From Magnetospirillum sp. (lineage in GTDB: Bacteria > Pseudomonadota > Alphaproteobacteria > Rhodospirillales > Magnetospirillaceae), in NCBI GenBank assembly GCA_024707145.1, contig JANQAI010000001.1, positions 188,501-252,500 of the forward strand: 64,000 nt of DNA, given 5' to 3'. Each line of letters starts with the position of its first letter. Position 1 is the first letter of the stretch. The position numbers were made by a program, and so were the translations under genes. Below, in pieces: positions 8,609 through 17,840 of the stretch. The notes under the pieces are model-generated. The model did no database searches. It saw only the letters and a list, made by a program, of their open reading frames with translations, and was not told the DNA's origin.

Positions 8609-9199
8609 ATGACCGATCTGCCGAGAACGCCGCGAACCACGCCCCGCCGCAAGCCGGATCGGGTCAGCCACGACGCCCAGGCCATCGCCGCCGTGCTGGA
8701 CGAGGCGCTGGTGGCCCATGTCGGCTTCGTCGAGGATGGCCTGCCCATGGTGGTGCCCGCCAACGCCTGGCGCGTCGGCGAGTTTCTCCATTTCCATCTG
8801 GCGCCGCGCGGCCGGCTGGCCCAGGTCATGGCTTCGGGCGCGCAGCTTTGCGTTACCGTCACCCTGGTGGATGGCCTGGTGCTGGCCCGCTCGGCCATGC
8901 ACCATTCCATGAACTACCGCTCGGTGATGCTGTTCGGCGTGGCCGAGGCGGTGGAGGCGCCCGAGGAGAAGGCGCGGGTGCTGACCGCCCTGGTGGACCA
9001 CGTGGTGCCCGGCCGCTCGGCCCTGGTGCGCTCCCCCGACGACAGGGAGCTGGCGGTCACCGCCGTGTTCCGCCTGAGGATCGCCGAGGGCACGATGAAG
9101 GCGCGGTCGGGCCCGCCCATGGACCGCGCCGACGACCTTGACCGGCCCGTCGCCGCCGGGGTGGTGCCGCTGACGCTGGCGCGGGGTGAACTGGTTTAA
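8609..9199 (+). CDS. Pyridoxamine 5'-phosphate oxidase-like FMN-binding protein
   Basis: This is a 196-residue split-barrel flavoprotein of the nitroimidazole-resistance/PNPOx-like group. HVGFVEDGLPMVVPANAWR near residues 36-54 is the usual first strand pair, and HHSMNYRSVMLFGVAEAV near 100 forms the cofactor and dimer face. The N-terminal PRTTPRRKPDRVSHD is the typical lead-in. The physiological substrate of this group is not known in general. An AAGAGG ribosome site precedes the ATG at 8609. It is transcribed toward the convergent kinase gene and ends at a dispersed repeat. Confidence 0.82.
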   Translation: MTDLPRTPRTTPRRKPDRVSHDAQAIAAVLDEALVAHVGFVEDGLPMVVPANAWRVGEFLHFHLAPRGRLAQVMASGAQLCVTVTLVDGLVLARSAMHHSMNYRSVMLFGVAEAVEAPEEKARVLTALVDHVVPGRSALVRSPDDRELAVTAVFRLRIAEGTMKARSGPPMDRADDLDRPVAAGVVPLTLARGELV

Positions 9200-9202
9200 C
9201 GT

Positions 9203-9374
9203 TAGTCTGGTTTTGATGGAAGTGCTCACCCCTATCGTCATGGCCGGGCCACCGGGTCTGGCTAGAAGCCAGCCCGGCGGTAAACTTCACGACCCGGCCA
9301 TCCATGGACCCTCGGGTCAAGCCCGAGGGTGACGACAAAAAGAAGGCGACTCGGCCTAAACCGGACAAACCCTA
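9203..9374. repeat. Dispersed intergenic element, copy 1 (TAG-ended, MITE-like)
   Basis: From 9211 to 9373 this is nearly identical to 23613-23773, in the same orientation. Inside are palindromes such as CCTCGGGTCAAGCCCGAGG and GGCCGGG...CCCGGCC. Its right end, GACAAACCCTAG, supplies the TAG stop codon (9372-9374, minus strand) of the kinase gene. It fills the gap between two convergent genes. Confidence 0.85.
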
Positions 9375-10172
9375 GCCCAGGCGCAGCAGGGTGAAGTGAA
9401 AGGTGGACCCCTGGCCCGGCTGCGGCTCCACCCAGATGCGCCCGCCGTGGCGTTCGACGATGCGCTTGCAGATGGACAGGCCCAGGCCGGTTCCCGGCAC
9501 TTCGCTGCCATGCAGGCGCTGGAACACCATGAAGATGCGGTCGCCTTCCCCCGGGGGATGGATTCCCCATTGTCCTTGACCTGGAACTGCCAGCCGCCCT
9601 CGACCACGGCGCCGGAAACGTGGATTTCCGGCGGGCGCTGGGGATGGCGGTAGCGCAGGGCGTTCTCGACCAGATTGGCGAACAGGCGGGTCAACTGGCC
9701 GGCATCGGCGATGACCTCGGGCATGGGGCCGACATGGAGGACGGCGGCGTTCTCGGCGATGAGCGGCGCCAGTACGGCCAGCGCCTCGTCCAGCGTGGCG
9801 CGGCTGTCGCAAGGGTGTCGCGCCAGGGCGCAGCGCGCGACGTTGGAATATTCCAGCAGGTCCTCGGTCAGGGTCTGCATGCGCTGGGCACCGTCGGCCA
9901 GGTAGGCCAGGAACTGGTCGGCATCGGTGTCCAGCCGGTCCTGGTAACGCCGCGCCAGCAGTTGGGCATAGGCCGTCATCATGCGGAGCGGCTCGCGCAG
10001 ATCGTGGGCCACCACATGGGCCAGATGGTCCAGGCTCCGCCGTGGTGCGGTCCAGGTCCGCGGCGGTCTGCCGCAACATCTCCAATACCACGTGCGGCTC
10101 GGAGAACTCGCGGGGTGCTGTTCCCGGCACGGGCTGCACCGCGATGTCGTGCGCAACCGATGATCTATCCAT
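9372..10172 (-). CDS. Orphan histidine kinase, two compensating frameshifts
   Basis: This is a soluble sensor kinase of about 266 residues without membrane helices or an obvious input domain. The phosphoacceptor is His56 in [13 protein letters not shown], followed by the N box [12 protein letters not shown], the G1-like box KDNGESIPP and the G2 box [13 protein letters not shown]. The frame breaks at 10033-10034 (GAGCTGG read as GAGCCTGG) and returns at the G run 9553-9557 (one base short), so total length is normal. No response regulator is adjacent. The stop codon lies inside the dispersed repeat. Confidence 0.82.
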   Translation of the reverse strand: MDRSSVAHDIAVQPVPGTAPREFSEPHVVLEMLRQTAADLDRTTAEPGPSGPCGGPRSARAAPHDDGLCPTAGAALPGPAGHRCRPVPGLPGRRCPAHADPDRGPAGIFQRRALRPGATPLRQPRHAGRGAGRTGAAHRRERRRPPCRPHARGHRRCRPVDPPVRQSGRERPALPPSPAPAGNPRFRRRGRGRLAVPGQGQWGIHPPGEGDRIFMVFQRLHGSEVPGTGLGLSICKRIVERHGGRIWVEPQPGQGSTFHFTLLRLG

Positions 10173-10275
10173 GTGCGCACCTTTGTGCCGCCCCAGTCAA
10201 CTGTAGGGTATTGTCTCCGCGCGCTGGGCAGGAACGGAAACTTGCCGGGGCAGGCATGCGCCTGAAGTGGGGCAA

Positions 10276-10310
10276 ACAAAAACGCCCCGGCGGTGAGGCC
10301 GGGGCGTTTC
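10276..10310 (-). terminator. Terminator after rpsD
   Basis: On the minus strand, CGCCCCGGC and GCCGGGGCG form a nine-base stem followed by TTTTTG. It lies 24 bases past the rpsD stop and could also stop transcripts coming from the other side. Confidence 0.85.
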
Positions 10311-10333
10311 GGGTCGGAATGCGTCGCGCCGGA

Positions 10334-10951
10334 TCAGCGCGAGTAGAATTCGATGACCAGATTGGGTTCCATCTGCACCGGATAGGGCACGTCGGTCAGC
10401 TTGGGCGCGCGGATGAACTTGCCCTTCATGTCCTTCAGGTCGACGTCCAGATACTCGGGCACGTCGCGCTCGGTGGAGCCGGCGGCCTCGACGACGATGG
10501 CCAGGTCCTTGGACTTGGACTTCACCTGGATCAGGTCGCCGTCCTTGACCTGGTAGGAAGCGATGTTGAGGCGCTTGCCGTTCACCTGGATGTGGCCATG
10601 GTTGATGATCTGGCGGGCCTGGAACGGCGACACCGCGAACTTCATGCGGTAGACGACGGCGTCGAGGCGGCGCTCGAGCAGCTCGATCAGGTTCTCGGAG
10701 GTGTCGCCACGGCGGCGCACGGCCTCGTCATAGAGCTTGCGGAACTGCTTTTCCGAGATGTTGCCGTAATAGCCCTTCAGCTTCTGCTTCGCCATCAGCT
10801 GGGTGCCGAAGTCGGAAGGCTTCTTGCGGCGGGCGCCATGCTGGCCGGGCGGGTTCTCCTTGCCGCGAGCCAGCGGGCTCTTGCCGCGGCCCCACAGGTT
10901 CACGCCCAGACGGCGGTTGATCTTGAATTTCGCTTCGACGCGCTTGGTCAT
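10334..10951 (-). CDS. rpsD: Ribosomal protein S4
   Basis: S4 (205 residues) binds the 5' domain of 16S rRNA early in small-subunit assembly. It has the N-terminal [16 protein letters not shown], the tract [13 protein letters not shown] and the S4 RNA-binding domain from about residue 94 ([15 protein letters not shown]). The ATG at 10951 is the conserved start. Here rpsD is a single gene with its own strong promoter at 11071-11100 and a terminator, not part of the large ribosomal operon, as is usual in alphaproteobacteria. Confidence 0.97.
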   Translation of the reverse strand: MTKRVEAKFKINRRLGVNLWGRGKSPLARGKENPPGQHGARRKKPSDFGTQLMAKQKLKGYYGNISEKQFRKLYDEAVRRRGDTSENLIELLERRLDAVVYRMKFAVSPFQARQIINHGHIQVNGKRLNIASYQVKDGDLIQVKSKSKDLAIVVEAAGSTERDVPEYLDVDLKDMKGKFIRAPKLTDVPYPVQMEPNLVIEFYSR

Positions 10952-11070
10952 GTTACGTCCTTGATCGCCCCGGCTGATGCCGGTTGGGTTTGTCCCGATA
11001 GTCCTGACCCGGCAAGCCGGAGGCGTGGTGAACACACACGTCACCCAACATTCTCGGGAATGAAGCGGTG

Positions 11071-11100
11071 CTTATAGGCAAAGGGCGGGGGCGGTGTCAA
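11071..11100 (-). promoter_or_regulatory. Sigma-70-type promoter for rpsD
   Basis: On the minus strand TTGACA (11100-11095) and TATAAG (11076-11071) are separated by 18 bases. The likely transcript would have a leader of about 115 bases before the rpsD ATG. S4 genes are often autoregulated through their leader, but I see no clear pseudoknot here. Confidence 0.75.
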
Positions 11101-11107
11101 CCCAAAC

Positions 11108-12292
11108 TCAACATTCCTGTCCCGCCACCCAGCCGCTGGACCATGCCCATTGGAAGTTGTAGCCGCCCAACCAGCCGGTGACGTCCACCGCCTCACCGAC
11201 GAAGAACAGGCCGGAATGGGCCTTGGCCGCCATGGTCTTCGAGGACAGGCCGACGGTGTCGATGCCGCCCAGGGTGACTTCGGCGGTCCGGTAGCCCTCG
11301 GTACCGGCCGGCTTCAGCGTCCAGCCGTTGATCATGGCGCCCAGACCGGCCAGGGCCTTGTTGGGCAGGTCGGCCAGCCGTCTGCCGTCCAGGCCGCAGC
11401 GGGCGCTCAGGCCCTCGGCCAGCCGGGCGGGCAGCAGTTCGGCGAGCACGGTCTTGGCCTCGGCCTTCGGGCGGCAGGCCTTGCGGTCCACCAGCCAGGC
11501 GGTGGCGTCGGTGTCCGGAGCCAGGTTCACCGCGATCTCGCCGCCTTCGCGCCAATAGGACGAAATCTGGAGGATGGCCGGCCCCGACAGGCCGCGATGG
11601 GTGAACAGCACCGCCTCACGGAACCGGGCCTTGCCGCACGAGACCACCGCGTCGACGGCGATGCCGGCCAGCCCCCGCATGAAATCCAGGTCGGCTGCGG
11701 TGAAGGTCAGCGGCACCAGGGCCGGGCGCAGATCGGTCACCCCCAGGCCGAAGCGGCGGGCCAGATGATGGGCGAAGCCGGTGGCGCCGATCTTGGGGAT
11801 GGACAGGCCGCCGGTGGCGACGACCACGTTGGCCGCTTCCACCGCTCCCGCCGGAGTACCGATGCGATACGGGCCGTCGCCCTCCACTTCGCTCACCGGG
11901 ACGCCCAGGCGGAACTCCACCGAGCCGGCGCCGCACTCGTCCATCAGCATGTTGACGATGTGGGCCGAGGTCTCGTCGCAGAATAGCTGGCCCAGGTCGC
12001 GTTCGTGGAAGGCAATGCGATGGCGCCTCACCAATTCGATGAAATCGGTATGGGTAAAACGTTTCAGCGCCGACTTGGCGAAATGGGGATTGGCCGACAG
12101 GTAGCGGTCGGCGGCCGTGTTGCGGTTGGTGAAGTTGCAGCGGCCGCCGCCCGAGATCAGGATCTTGGCGCCCGGCTTGTCGTTGTGGTCCAGCACCAGC
12201 ACGCGCCGGCCGCGCCCGCCGGCCACGGCGGCGGCCATCAGCCCGGCGGCACCGGCGCCGATGACCACCACGTCAAAGCATGAGGGGGACAC
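11108..12292 (-). CDS. BaiN/YhiN-family NAD(P)/FAD-dependent oxidoreductase (HI0933-like)
   Basis: This is a flavoprotein of 394 residues with an N-terminal dinucleotide fold VVVIGAGAAGLMAA, the family signature KILISGGGRCNFTN near residues 43-56, and the closing motif GLFFVGEAVDVTGWLGGYNFQWAWSSG. The family includes the bile-acid dehydroxylation enzyme BaiN, but most members have no proven substrate. The start is a GTG directly after the stop of the upstream PRC-domain gene (TGA-GTG), so the two are probably one transcript. Confidence 0.88.
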   Translation of the reverse strand: MSPSCFDVVVIGAGAAGLMAAAVAGGRGRRVLVLDHNDKPGAKILISGGGRCNFTNRNTAADRYLSANPHFAKSALKRFTHTDFIELVRRHRIAFHERDLGQLFCDETSAHIVNMLMDECGAGSVEFRLGVPVSEVEGDGPYRIGTPAGAVEAANVVVATGGLSIPKIGATGFAHHLARRFGLGVTDLRPALVPLTFTAADLDFMRGLAGIAVDAVVSCGKARFREAVLFTHRGLSGPAILQISSYWREGGEIAVNLAPDTDATAWLVDRKACRPKAEAKTVLAELLPARLAEGLSARCGLDGRRLADLPNKALAGLGAMINGWTLKPAGTEGYRTAEVTLGGIDTVGLSSKTMAAKAHSGLFFVGEAVDVTGWLGGYNFQWAWSSGWVAGQEC

Positions 12293-13255
12293 TCAGCGGG
12301 CCAAGTCCACGCCGTGCTCGGCGGGGATGGCGTCGGCCGCCGGCACCTCCCTGGCGGCATCGCCCTGGCGGATGGACAGGCTGACCAGCCGGCCGTCGGT
12401 GTCGGCGGTGACGTCCTGGACCTTGCCCACGGTCTCGCCGTTCCGCCGCGCCGCGCCGCCGGTGACGTGGCTCAGCAGCCATTGGCCCTCGGCTAGCTCC
12501 ATCTTCTGTGCCTTGTCACGCAACGGCAGCGCCTTGTCGGCGTCCAGCGGCAGGACCACCGCGGCGCGGGTAACGGCATGGCGCACCTGGGCGAAGGGGA
12601 CGACCACCTTGCCTTCGTGGGTGCCGTAGCCGTTGCTGGTGGCGACGACCATCCCGCCCAAGCTGCGGTCGGGATTGACGACGAAATCGTCCACCGTGCC
12701 CAGCAGGTCGCCGGGCAAGGCGTGCACGGTCTTGCCCAGGGCGCGGCGCACGCTGAAGGGGACGGCCGCCGGTTCGGCCGGCGGCGGCGCGGGCGGCGGC
12801 GCGGCCACGGGAGCGGTGGCGCGCACCATCAGTTTGGACAACAGATCATAGGTCAGCTTGCCGTCGGCGGGCAGGCCTTTGTCGGCCTGGAACGCCATCA
12901 GCGCCCGGCGCGTCCTGGCTCCCACGACACCGTCCGCCGGACCGGGATCGTAGCCGAGGGCGGCCAGCTCCCGCTGGGCCGCAGCCACCAAGTCGTGGGG
13001 CACCAAGTCGTGGGGCACCGGATTGCCGCCGCCGGGCTGGGGTGGGGCGGTCTCGCCGGCGGGGGGCGCCACCACCTGGGTCTGCGGCGCCTTGCCCTTG
13101 CCTATGACCTCGCGCACCTGGGCACGCACCTCGGGGCTGGGCTGGTAAAGGGGCGAATTGGGCGTGGTCAACGGGTCCGCGCCCGTTTCCGCCGCATGGG
13201 CCGAGCCGAAGGCCAGCAACAGGCTGGCGGCGAGAAGACGGCCGAAGACCGGCAT
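12293..13255 (-). CDS. Exported PRC-barrel protein with a peptidoglycan-binding domain
   Basis: The 320-residue product begins with a clear signal peptide (cleavage after AHA, about residue 21). A peptidoglycan-binding domain of type 1 follows (LAALGYDPGPADGVVGARTRRALMAFQ, about residues 98-125). After a proline/alanine linker there are two PRC-barrel-like segments (VHALPGDLLGTVDDFVVN and NGETVGKVQDVTAD). A 15-base direct duplication gives VPHDLVPHDL near residue 80. It may act as an envelope structural or stress protein; no enzyme motif is seen. A hairpin overlaps its ribosome site. Confidence 0.75.
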   Translation of the reverse strand: MPVFGRLLAASLLLAFGSAHAAETGADPLTTPNSPLYQPSPEVRAQVREVIGKGKAPQTQVVAPPAGETAPPQPGGGNPVPHDLVPHDLVAAAQRELAALGYDPGPADGVVGARTRRALMAFQADKGLPADGKLTYDLLSKLMVRATAPVAAPPPAPPPAEPAAVPFSVRRALGKTVHALPGDLLGTVDDFVVNPDRSLGGMVVATSNGYGTHEGKVVVPFAQVRHAVTRAAVVLPLDADKALPLRDKAQKMELAEGQWLLSHVTGGAARRNGETVGKVQDVTADTDGRLVSLSIRQGDAAREVPAADAIPAEHGVDLAR

Positions 13256-13264
13256 GGACGCGCT

Positions 13265-13289
13265 CCTTTGGTAGCTCTCTGACCAAAGG
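13265..13289 (-). promoter_or_regulatory. Hairpin including the ribosome site of the PRC-barrel gene
   Basis: CCTTTGGT (13289-13282 on the minus strand) and ACCAAAGG (13272-13265) form a perfect 8-bp stem with a nine-base loop. The 3' arm runs into AAAGGAG, the Shine-Dalgarno sequence of the gene starting at 13255. The hairpin could limit translation or end the kinase transcript; it has no T run. Confidence 0.5.
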
Positions 13290-13314
13290 GGTTATGCCCT
13301 ATTTCTCTTGTGCG

Positions 13315-16019
13315 TCACAACCCCGCCGGGGTGCTGGCGTCCTGCGGGACGAAGACGTGGAAGCAGGCGCCGCCGCCCTTGGCCTCGCCCACCCAGATGC
13401 GGCCGCCCAGTCGCTCGACGATGCTTTTCGAGATGGTCAGGCCCAGCCCGGTGCCCTGGGGCTTGGCGGTCAGCGTGTCGCCCACCTGGCGGAACTTCTC
13501 GAACACGGTGTCGCGGGCCCAGGCGGGGATGCCCGGCCCGTTGTCGGCCACGCTGAGCATCAGCCCGCCGGCCGCCGGTTCCAGCGCTACCCGCACCACG
13601 CCGCTGTCGGGCGGGGCGAACTTGACCGCGTTGGATAGCAGGTTGATGACCACCTGGATCAGCTTGTCGCGGTCGGTGACGATGGCGGGCAGGCGGGTCA
13701 GCCGGGTCTCCAGCGTCACCTTCTTGTCCTCGAACAGGGCGAAGGTGGCGGACACCGCCTCTTCCACCACGCCCGCCGGATCGGCTTCGCTCCAACTCCA
13801 TTGCATGCGCCCCGATTCGATCTTGGCGAGGTCCAGCATCTGGTTGATCAGCCGGGTCAGCCGCTCGCTTTCCTTGATGATGATGGACAGGAAATGCTGG
13901 CGCTGGGGCTCGTCCAACTCGGGAGTGTCGAACAGGATCTCCGAGAACGAGCGGATCGAGGTCAGCGGCGTGCGCAGCTCGTGGGTGACCGTGCTCATGA
14001 AATCGTCCTTCAGGCGGTCCAGCTCCTTCAGCCGCTCGTTGGCGGCCTTCAGTTCGGCGGTGGCGGCCTCCAGCTTCTGGGAATAGGCGATCAGCTGGCT
14101 GGCCTCGTCCAGGATTTCCATCACCTCGTCCAGGCCCATGGTCTGGCCCTTGGCCACGGTGGCCACCATGACCCGGGCCGAGGAACTGCCGATGGCGCCG
14201 GCCAGCAGCCGCTCCGCCCGTTCCACCAATTCGGAATCCGCCTCGCGCTGGCGCGCCAGATCGATGCCGCGCGCCGCCGCCCAGTCCTCGAAGGCGCGGT
14301 TGGCCCGGTCCCGCCCGACGAAACGGACCACCAGCGTCCGCAATTCGTCGATGCCGGCGGTGCCGCGCCAGAAGCGCTGCGGCCCGCGCTCGCCCGCTGG
14401 CCGCAAGGCGTCCACGAACAGGGTGGCCTGGATGCGTTCGATGGTGCTCTGGCTGGTCAGCAGCGACACGCCCACATAGGCGGCCAGGTTGGCCAGCAGG
14501 CTCCAGATCAGGGCGTGGGTGACCGGTTCCAGGCCGTCCAGGCCGAACAGGGCATAGGGCTTCAGCAGGTCCAGCCCGAACATGCCCGATTCCACGAAGG
14601 CGATGGGGATCCAGCCGGAGCGCGCCAGCGACGGCAGCAGCAAGGTGTACAGCCACAGCAGGAAACCGGCGCTCAGCCCGGCCAGCGCGCCCTTTTCGGT
14701 GGCCCCCTTCCAGAACAGGCCGCCGATCAGGGCGGGGGCGAACTGGGCGGCGGCGCAGAAGCTGACCAGCCCGATGGTCGCCAGGGCGTAGGATTCCCCG
14801 GTCAGCCGCACATAGACGTAACCCAGCAGCATGACGGCGACGATGGTGCCTCGGCGGATGGCCAGCAGCAGGCCGGACAAATCGGCGCGTTCGGCCAGCC
14901 TCAGCCGGCGGATGCGCAGCAGCACCGGCATGACCAGGTCGTTGCACACCATGGTGGACAGGGCGATGGTCTCGACGATGACCATGCTGGCCGCCGCCGA
15001 CAGCCCCCCAGGAAGGCGATCATGGCCATGGACTGGGCACCGTGCGCCAGCGGCAGCGCCAGCACGTAGATGTCCGGGTTGACGGCATCGCCGAAATCCA
15101 GACGCCCGGCCATGGCGATGGGCAGCACGAACAGGTTGATCAGCAGCATGTAGAGGGGGAACAGCCATATGGAGGTGGTGACGTGACGCTCGTCCACGTT
15201 CTCCACCACGGCCACCTGGAACTGGCGGGGCAGGCACACCACCACCAGCATGGATAGCAGCGTCACCGCCGCCCAGTCGCCATAGGCTCCGGCGTTCTGG
15301 ACGGTGAACAGCCGGTGCAGGTTGGGATGGGTGGCGGCGCGGCCGAAGATGTCGCCCAGGCCGTCGAACAGGCCGAAGGTGATGAAGGCGCCCACCGCCA
15401 TGAAGGCCACCAGCTTGGCCACCGATTCGAAGGCGATGGCCAGCACCATGCCCTCATGGCGCTCCGAAGCGTCGATGTGGCGGGTGCCGAACAGGATGGC
15501 GAAGGCGGCCAGGGTGCCGGCCACCAGCAGCACGCCGTCGCCCAGCACCGGCGTGGGTGAGGCGTCCAGGTCGGGCCAGTGCAGCAGCACGGTGAAGGTG
15601 GTGGAAACCGCCTTCAACTGCAGCGACAGGTAGGGCATAATTCCCACCACCGCCACCACCGTCACCAGGCCGGCGATCAGGCCGCTTTTGCCGTAGCGGG
15701 CGGCGATGAAGTCGGCGATGGAGGTGATGCGGTGGGCCTTGGCGATGCGGACCATCTTGACCATCAGCACCGCCCACAGGCAGGCCATCAGGGTGGGGCC
15801 CAGGTAGATGGGCAGGAAGCCGATGCCGGTGGCGGCGGCGCGGCCGACGCTGCCGTAGAAGGTCCAACTGGTGTGGTAGACGGCGATGGACAGGGCATAG
15901 GTGGCGGGATTGGCGATGAGCGAGCGGCCCTGCTCGGCCCGGCGGTCGCCGACCCAGGCGATGGCGAACAGCAGCAGCAGATAGGCAAACGAGACGGCGG
16001 CGACCAGCGGGCCGTTCAT
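13315..16019 (-). CDS. Sodium:solute symporter-type sensor histidine kinase (CbrA-like), apparent frameshift
   Basis: This is a membrane sensor of about 900 residues. The first 500 form an SLC5/PutP-like bundle of roughly 13 helices (PATYALSIAVYHTSWTFYG near the start). A linker and coiled coil follow (LEAATAELKAANERLKELD), then HisKA with STVTHELRTPLTSI, the N box VVINLLSNAVKFA, and ATP-lid motifs GPGIP and GTGLGLTI. The frame breaks at the C6 run 15004-15009; one more base restores IAFLGGLSAAASM. The CbrA/CrbS class couples nutrient uptake or sensing to gene control. It overlaps the small gene upstream (ATGA) and lies in an operon with a response regulator. Confidence 0.88.
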
Positions 16020-16258
16020 GGCGGGGAGTCCGGGTCGCGCCAGCGTTCCACCACCAGTGCCAGCACGGCGATCAGCGCCGCCCAGCCGCCGAACAGCCAT
16101 AGGTACAACAGGGGGATGCCGCCCACGGCCACGTCGCGGGACGCCACCGCCAGCAAAGGCGGCATGAACAGCAGCAGCCCCAGCAGGAAGGCGGCCACCA
16201 ACCGCTCGTTCCTGCCGCTGCTGCGGGCCGGGCGCGGGCGCCGCTCCCGCTTGGGCAT
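16016..16258 (-). CDS. Small two-helix membrane protein, possible symporter subunit
   Basis: The product is 80 residues: a very basic N-terminus (MPKRERRPRPARSSGRNERL), then two hydrophobic segments (about 21-40 and 48-68). Size, topology and position before a symporter-like gene recall the small DUF4212-type subunits that accompany solute:sodium symporters, but the similarity is not strong enough to name. It overlaps the sensor kinase start by four bases and lies three bases after the response regulator gene. Confidence 0.65.
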   Translation of the reverse strand: MPKRERRPRPARSSGRNERLVAAFLLGLLLFMPPLLAVASRDVAVGGIPLLYLWLFGGWAALIAVLALVVERWRDPDSPP

Positions 16259-16261
16259 GGT

Positions 16262-16633
16262 CTAGGGCGCGCCCAGGAAGCTGCGGACCTTCTCGACCAC
16301 GTCGCGGGTCGAGAAGGGCTTGGTGATGTACTCGTCGGCGCCCAGCGCCAGGCCTTTCTCGCGCTCCACGTCGCGCCCCTTGGCGGTCAGCATGATGATG
16401 CGCACGTCGGCCCAGTCCGGGTTGGCCCGGATGGTCCGACAGACGTCGTAGCCGTCGCGTTTGGGCATCATCACGTCCAACAGCACGAGGCCCGGCTTGG
16501 CCTGGGCGATGGAATCGAGCGCCTGTTCGCCGTCACGGGCGACACGCACGTCGTATCCCACCTGCCGGAGCAGAAATTCCAGGGAAAGGACGATGTTGGG
16601 TTCATCGTCCACGACCAGAACAGACGCGGCCAT
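16262..16633 (-). CDS. Single-domain response regulator (CheY-like)
   Basis: This is a receiver domain alone, 123 residues. The acidic pocket is Asp9-Asp10, the phosphoacceptor is Asp53 in LLDVMMPKRDGYD, the switch threonine is Thr83 in IMLTAKG and the conserved lysine is Lys105 in ITKPF. No output domain is present. It is the first gene of the unit with the symporter-type kinase and is its obvious partner. The output must pass through another protein. Confidence 0.92.
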   Translation of the reverse strand: MAASVLVVDDEPNIVLSLEFLLRQVGYDVRVARDGEQALDSIAQAKPGLVLLDVMMPKRDGYDVCRTIRANPDWADVRIIMLTAKGRDVEREKGLALGADEYITKPFSTRDVVEKVRSFLGAP

Positions 16634-16712
16634 GGCGGTACTCCCTGCCTGCTGCGCTCCCTTCAGGCGGGGAGCTTACGGTTCTCAGCGTAGCATGCGA
16701 CTCCCGCCGCTG

Positions 16713-17840
16713 TCATGAACGCCGCTCGGCCAGTTCGTCGCGCTCGGCCAGGAGATGCGTCATGGCCCGCCAAAGGGCGTAGGCGTCGGCCGCCTGGCCG
16801 GGCTTGAGGTCGGCATGGGCCAGATTATCCAGCAGGATCAGCTCGGCATGGGGTGCCATGCGCGCCAGGGCGGCGCTTTCCGTCCACGGGATGATGCGGT
16901 CGTCGCGGCCGTGAAACAGGTACAGCCTGGCATTGAGCCGGGACAGATCGCGCGGCGCCAGGTCCATGGCGGCGATCTCGGCCTGGATGCGGGGCGGCAG
17001 GGCGGCGATCAGCGCCGGCACCCGGGCGGGGTCGGTGTTGTCCAGCAGGGCCATGACCGAACGGCCCTGCGGCCCCAGCTTGGCGGTCAGGTCGTCCACC
17101 GCCGCCGCCTCGTCGGCCATCTTGCGCTCGGCGACGGCCGCCAGCAGGGCACGGTCGGTGGAATCGTCCAGCCGGCGGGCATTGGCGCGCACGAACACCC
17201 ATTTGCCGTAGGCGTTGGGCTGGGCGTGGCGCCAGTCCTGGCCCGGCCCTTCGCGATAGGCGCCGGTGGTGAAGAAGGTGATGATGGCGGTCAGGTCGTA
17301 GGGGGCGCCCACCTGGACCAGGAAATCGATGCGCGGTTCCTCCAGCGCCGCCAGCACGGCGGGAAGACCGGCATAGGAGACGGCGGCCACGCCCACGCCG
17401 GGAACCCGGCGCTCGGTCAGCAGGAAGCGGGCGGCGTCCAGGATGGGCTGGCGGTCGCCGGCCGTCACCTCCTGGGCGCGCAGGTTGGGGATCTCCGGCA
17501 CCAGCACCAGGAAGCGGGCGCGGGCCAGGGCCTGCGCCAGGGCCACCAAGCGGGGATCGTCCTTGCCCTCCTTGGCGGCGCCGGGAACCAGGACCAGCCC
17601 GGCTCGGGCCCGCTCGCCCGGCAGATAGAGGTCGCCGGTCAGGCGGCGCCCGTCGACGGCGACCGTCAGGGATTGGCGGTCGGGGCGGGGGGTGATGCGC
17701 TTGTACAGGCTGTTGCTGTCGCCACCTTCCAGGTCGGCCAGCAGCAGCGCCGATTCCATCGGGCGGGTGGAGCAGCCGGACAGCGAGGCCAGGCCCACCG
17801 CCACGGCGCCGAGGACCAGGAACAGCAGCAGGCGGGTCAT
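16713..17840 (-). CDS. Alpha/beta-hydrolase lipoprotein
   Basis: This 375-residue protein starts with a lipoprotein signal (MTRLLLFLVLGAVAVGLASLSGC, lipobox LSGC at about residue 20-23). The mature part has an alpha/beta-hydrolase fold: VAAVSYAGLPAVLAAL holds the probable nucleophile serine in SYAG, LYLFHGRDDRIIPW carries the acid, and LDNLAHADL the histidine. Substrate is unknown. The gene overlaps the upstream membrane protein gene by four bases (ATGA), which suggests that the two act together. Confidence 0.75.
   Translation of the reverse strand: MTRLLLFLVLGAVAVGLASLSGCSTRPMESALLLADLEGGDSNSLYKRITPRPDRQSLTVAVDGRRLTGDLYLPGERARAGLVLVPGAAKEGKDDPRLVALAQALARARFLVLVPEIPNLRAQEVTAGDRQPILDAARFLLTERRVPGVGVAAVSYAGLPAVLAALEEPRIDFLVQVGAPYDLTAIITFFTTGAYREGPGQDWRHAQPNAYGKWVFVRANARRLDDSTDRALLAAVAERKMADEAAAVDDLTAKLGPQGRSVMALLDNTDPARVPALIAALPPRIQAEIAAMDLAPRDLSRLNARLYLFHGRDDRIIPWTESAALARMAPHAELILLDNLAHADLKPGQAADAYALWRAMTHLLAERDELAERRS

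Noticed and set aside
9203..9374. Insertion sequence remnant
   Set aside because: No transposase fragment is readable in any frame; better described as a short non-coding repeat.
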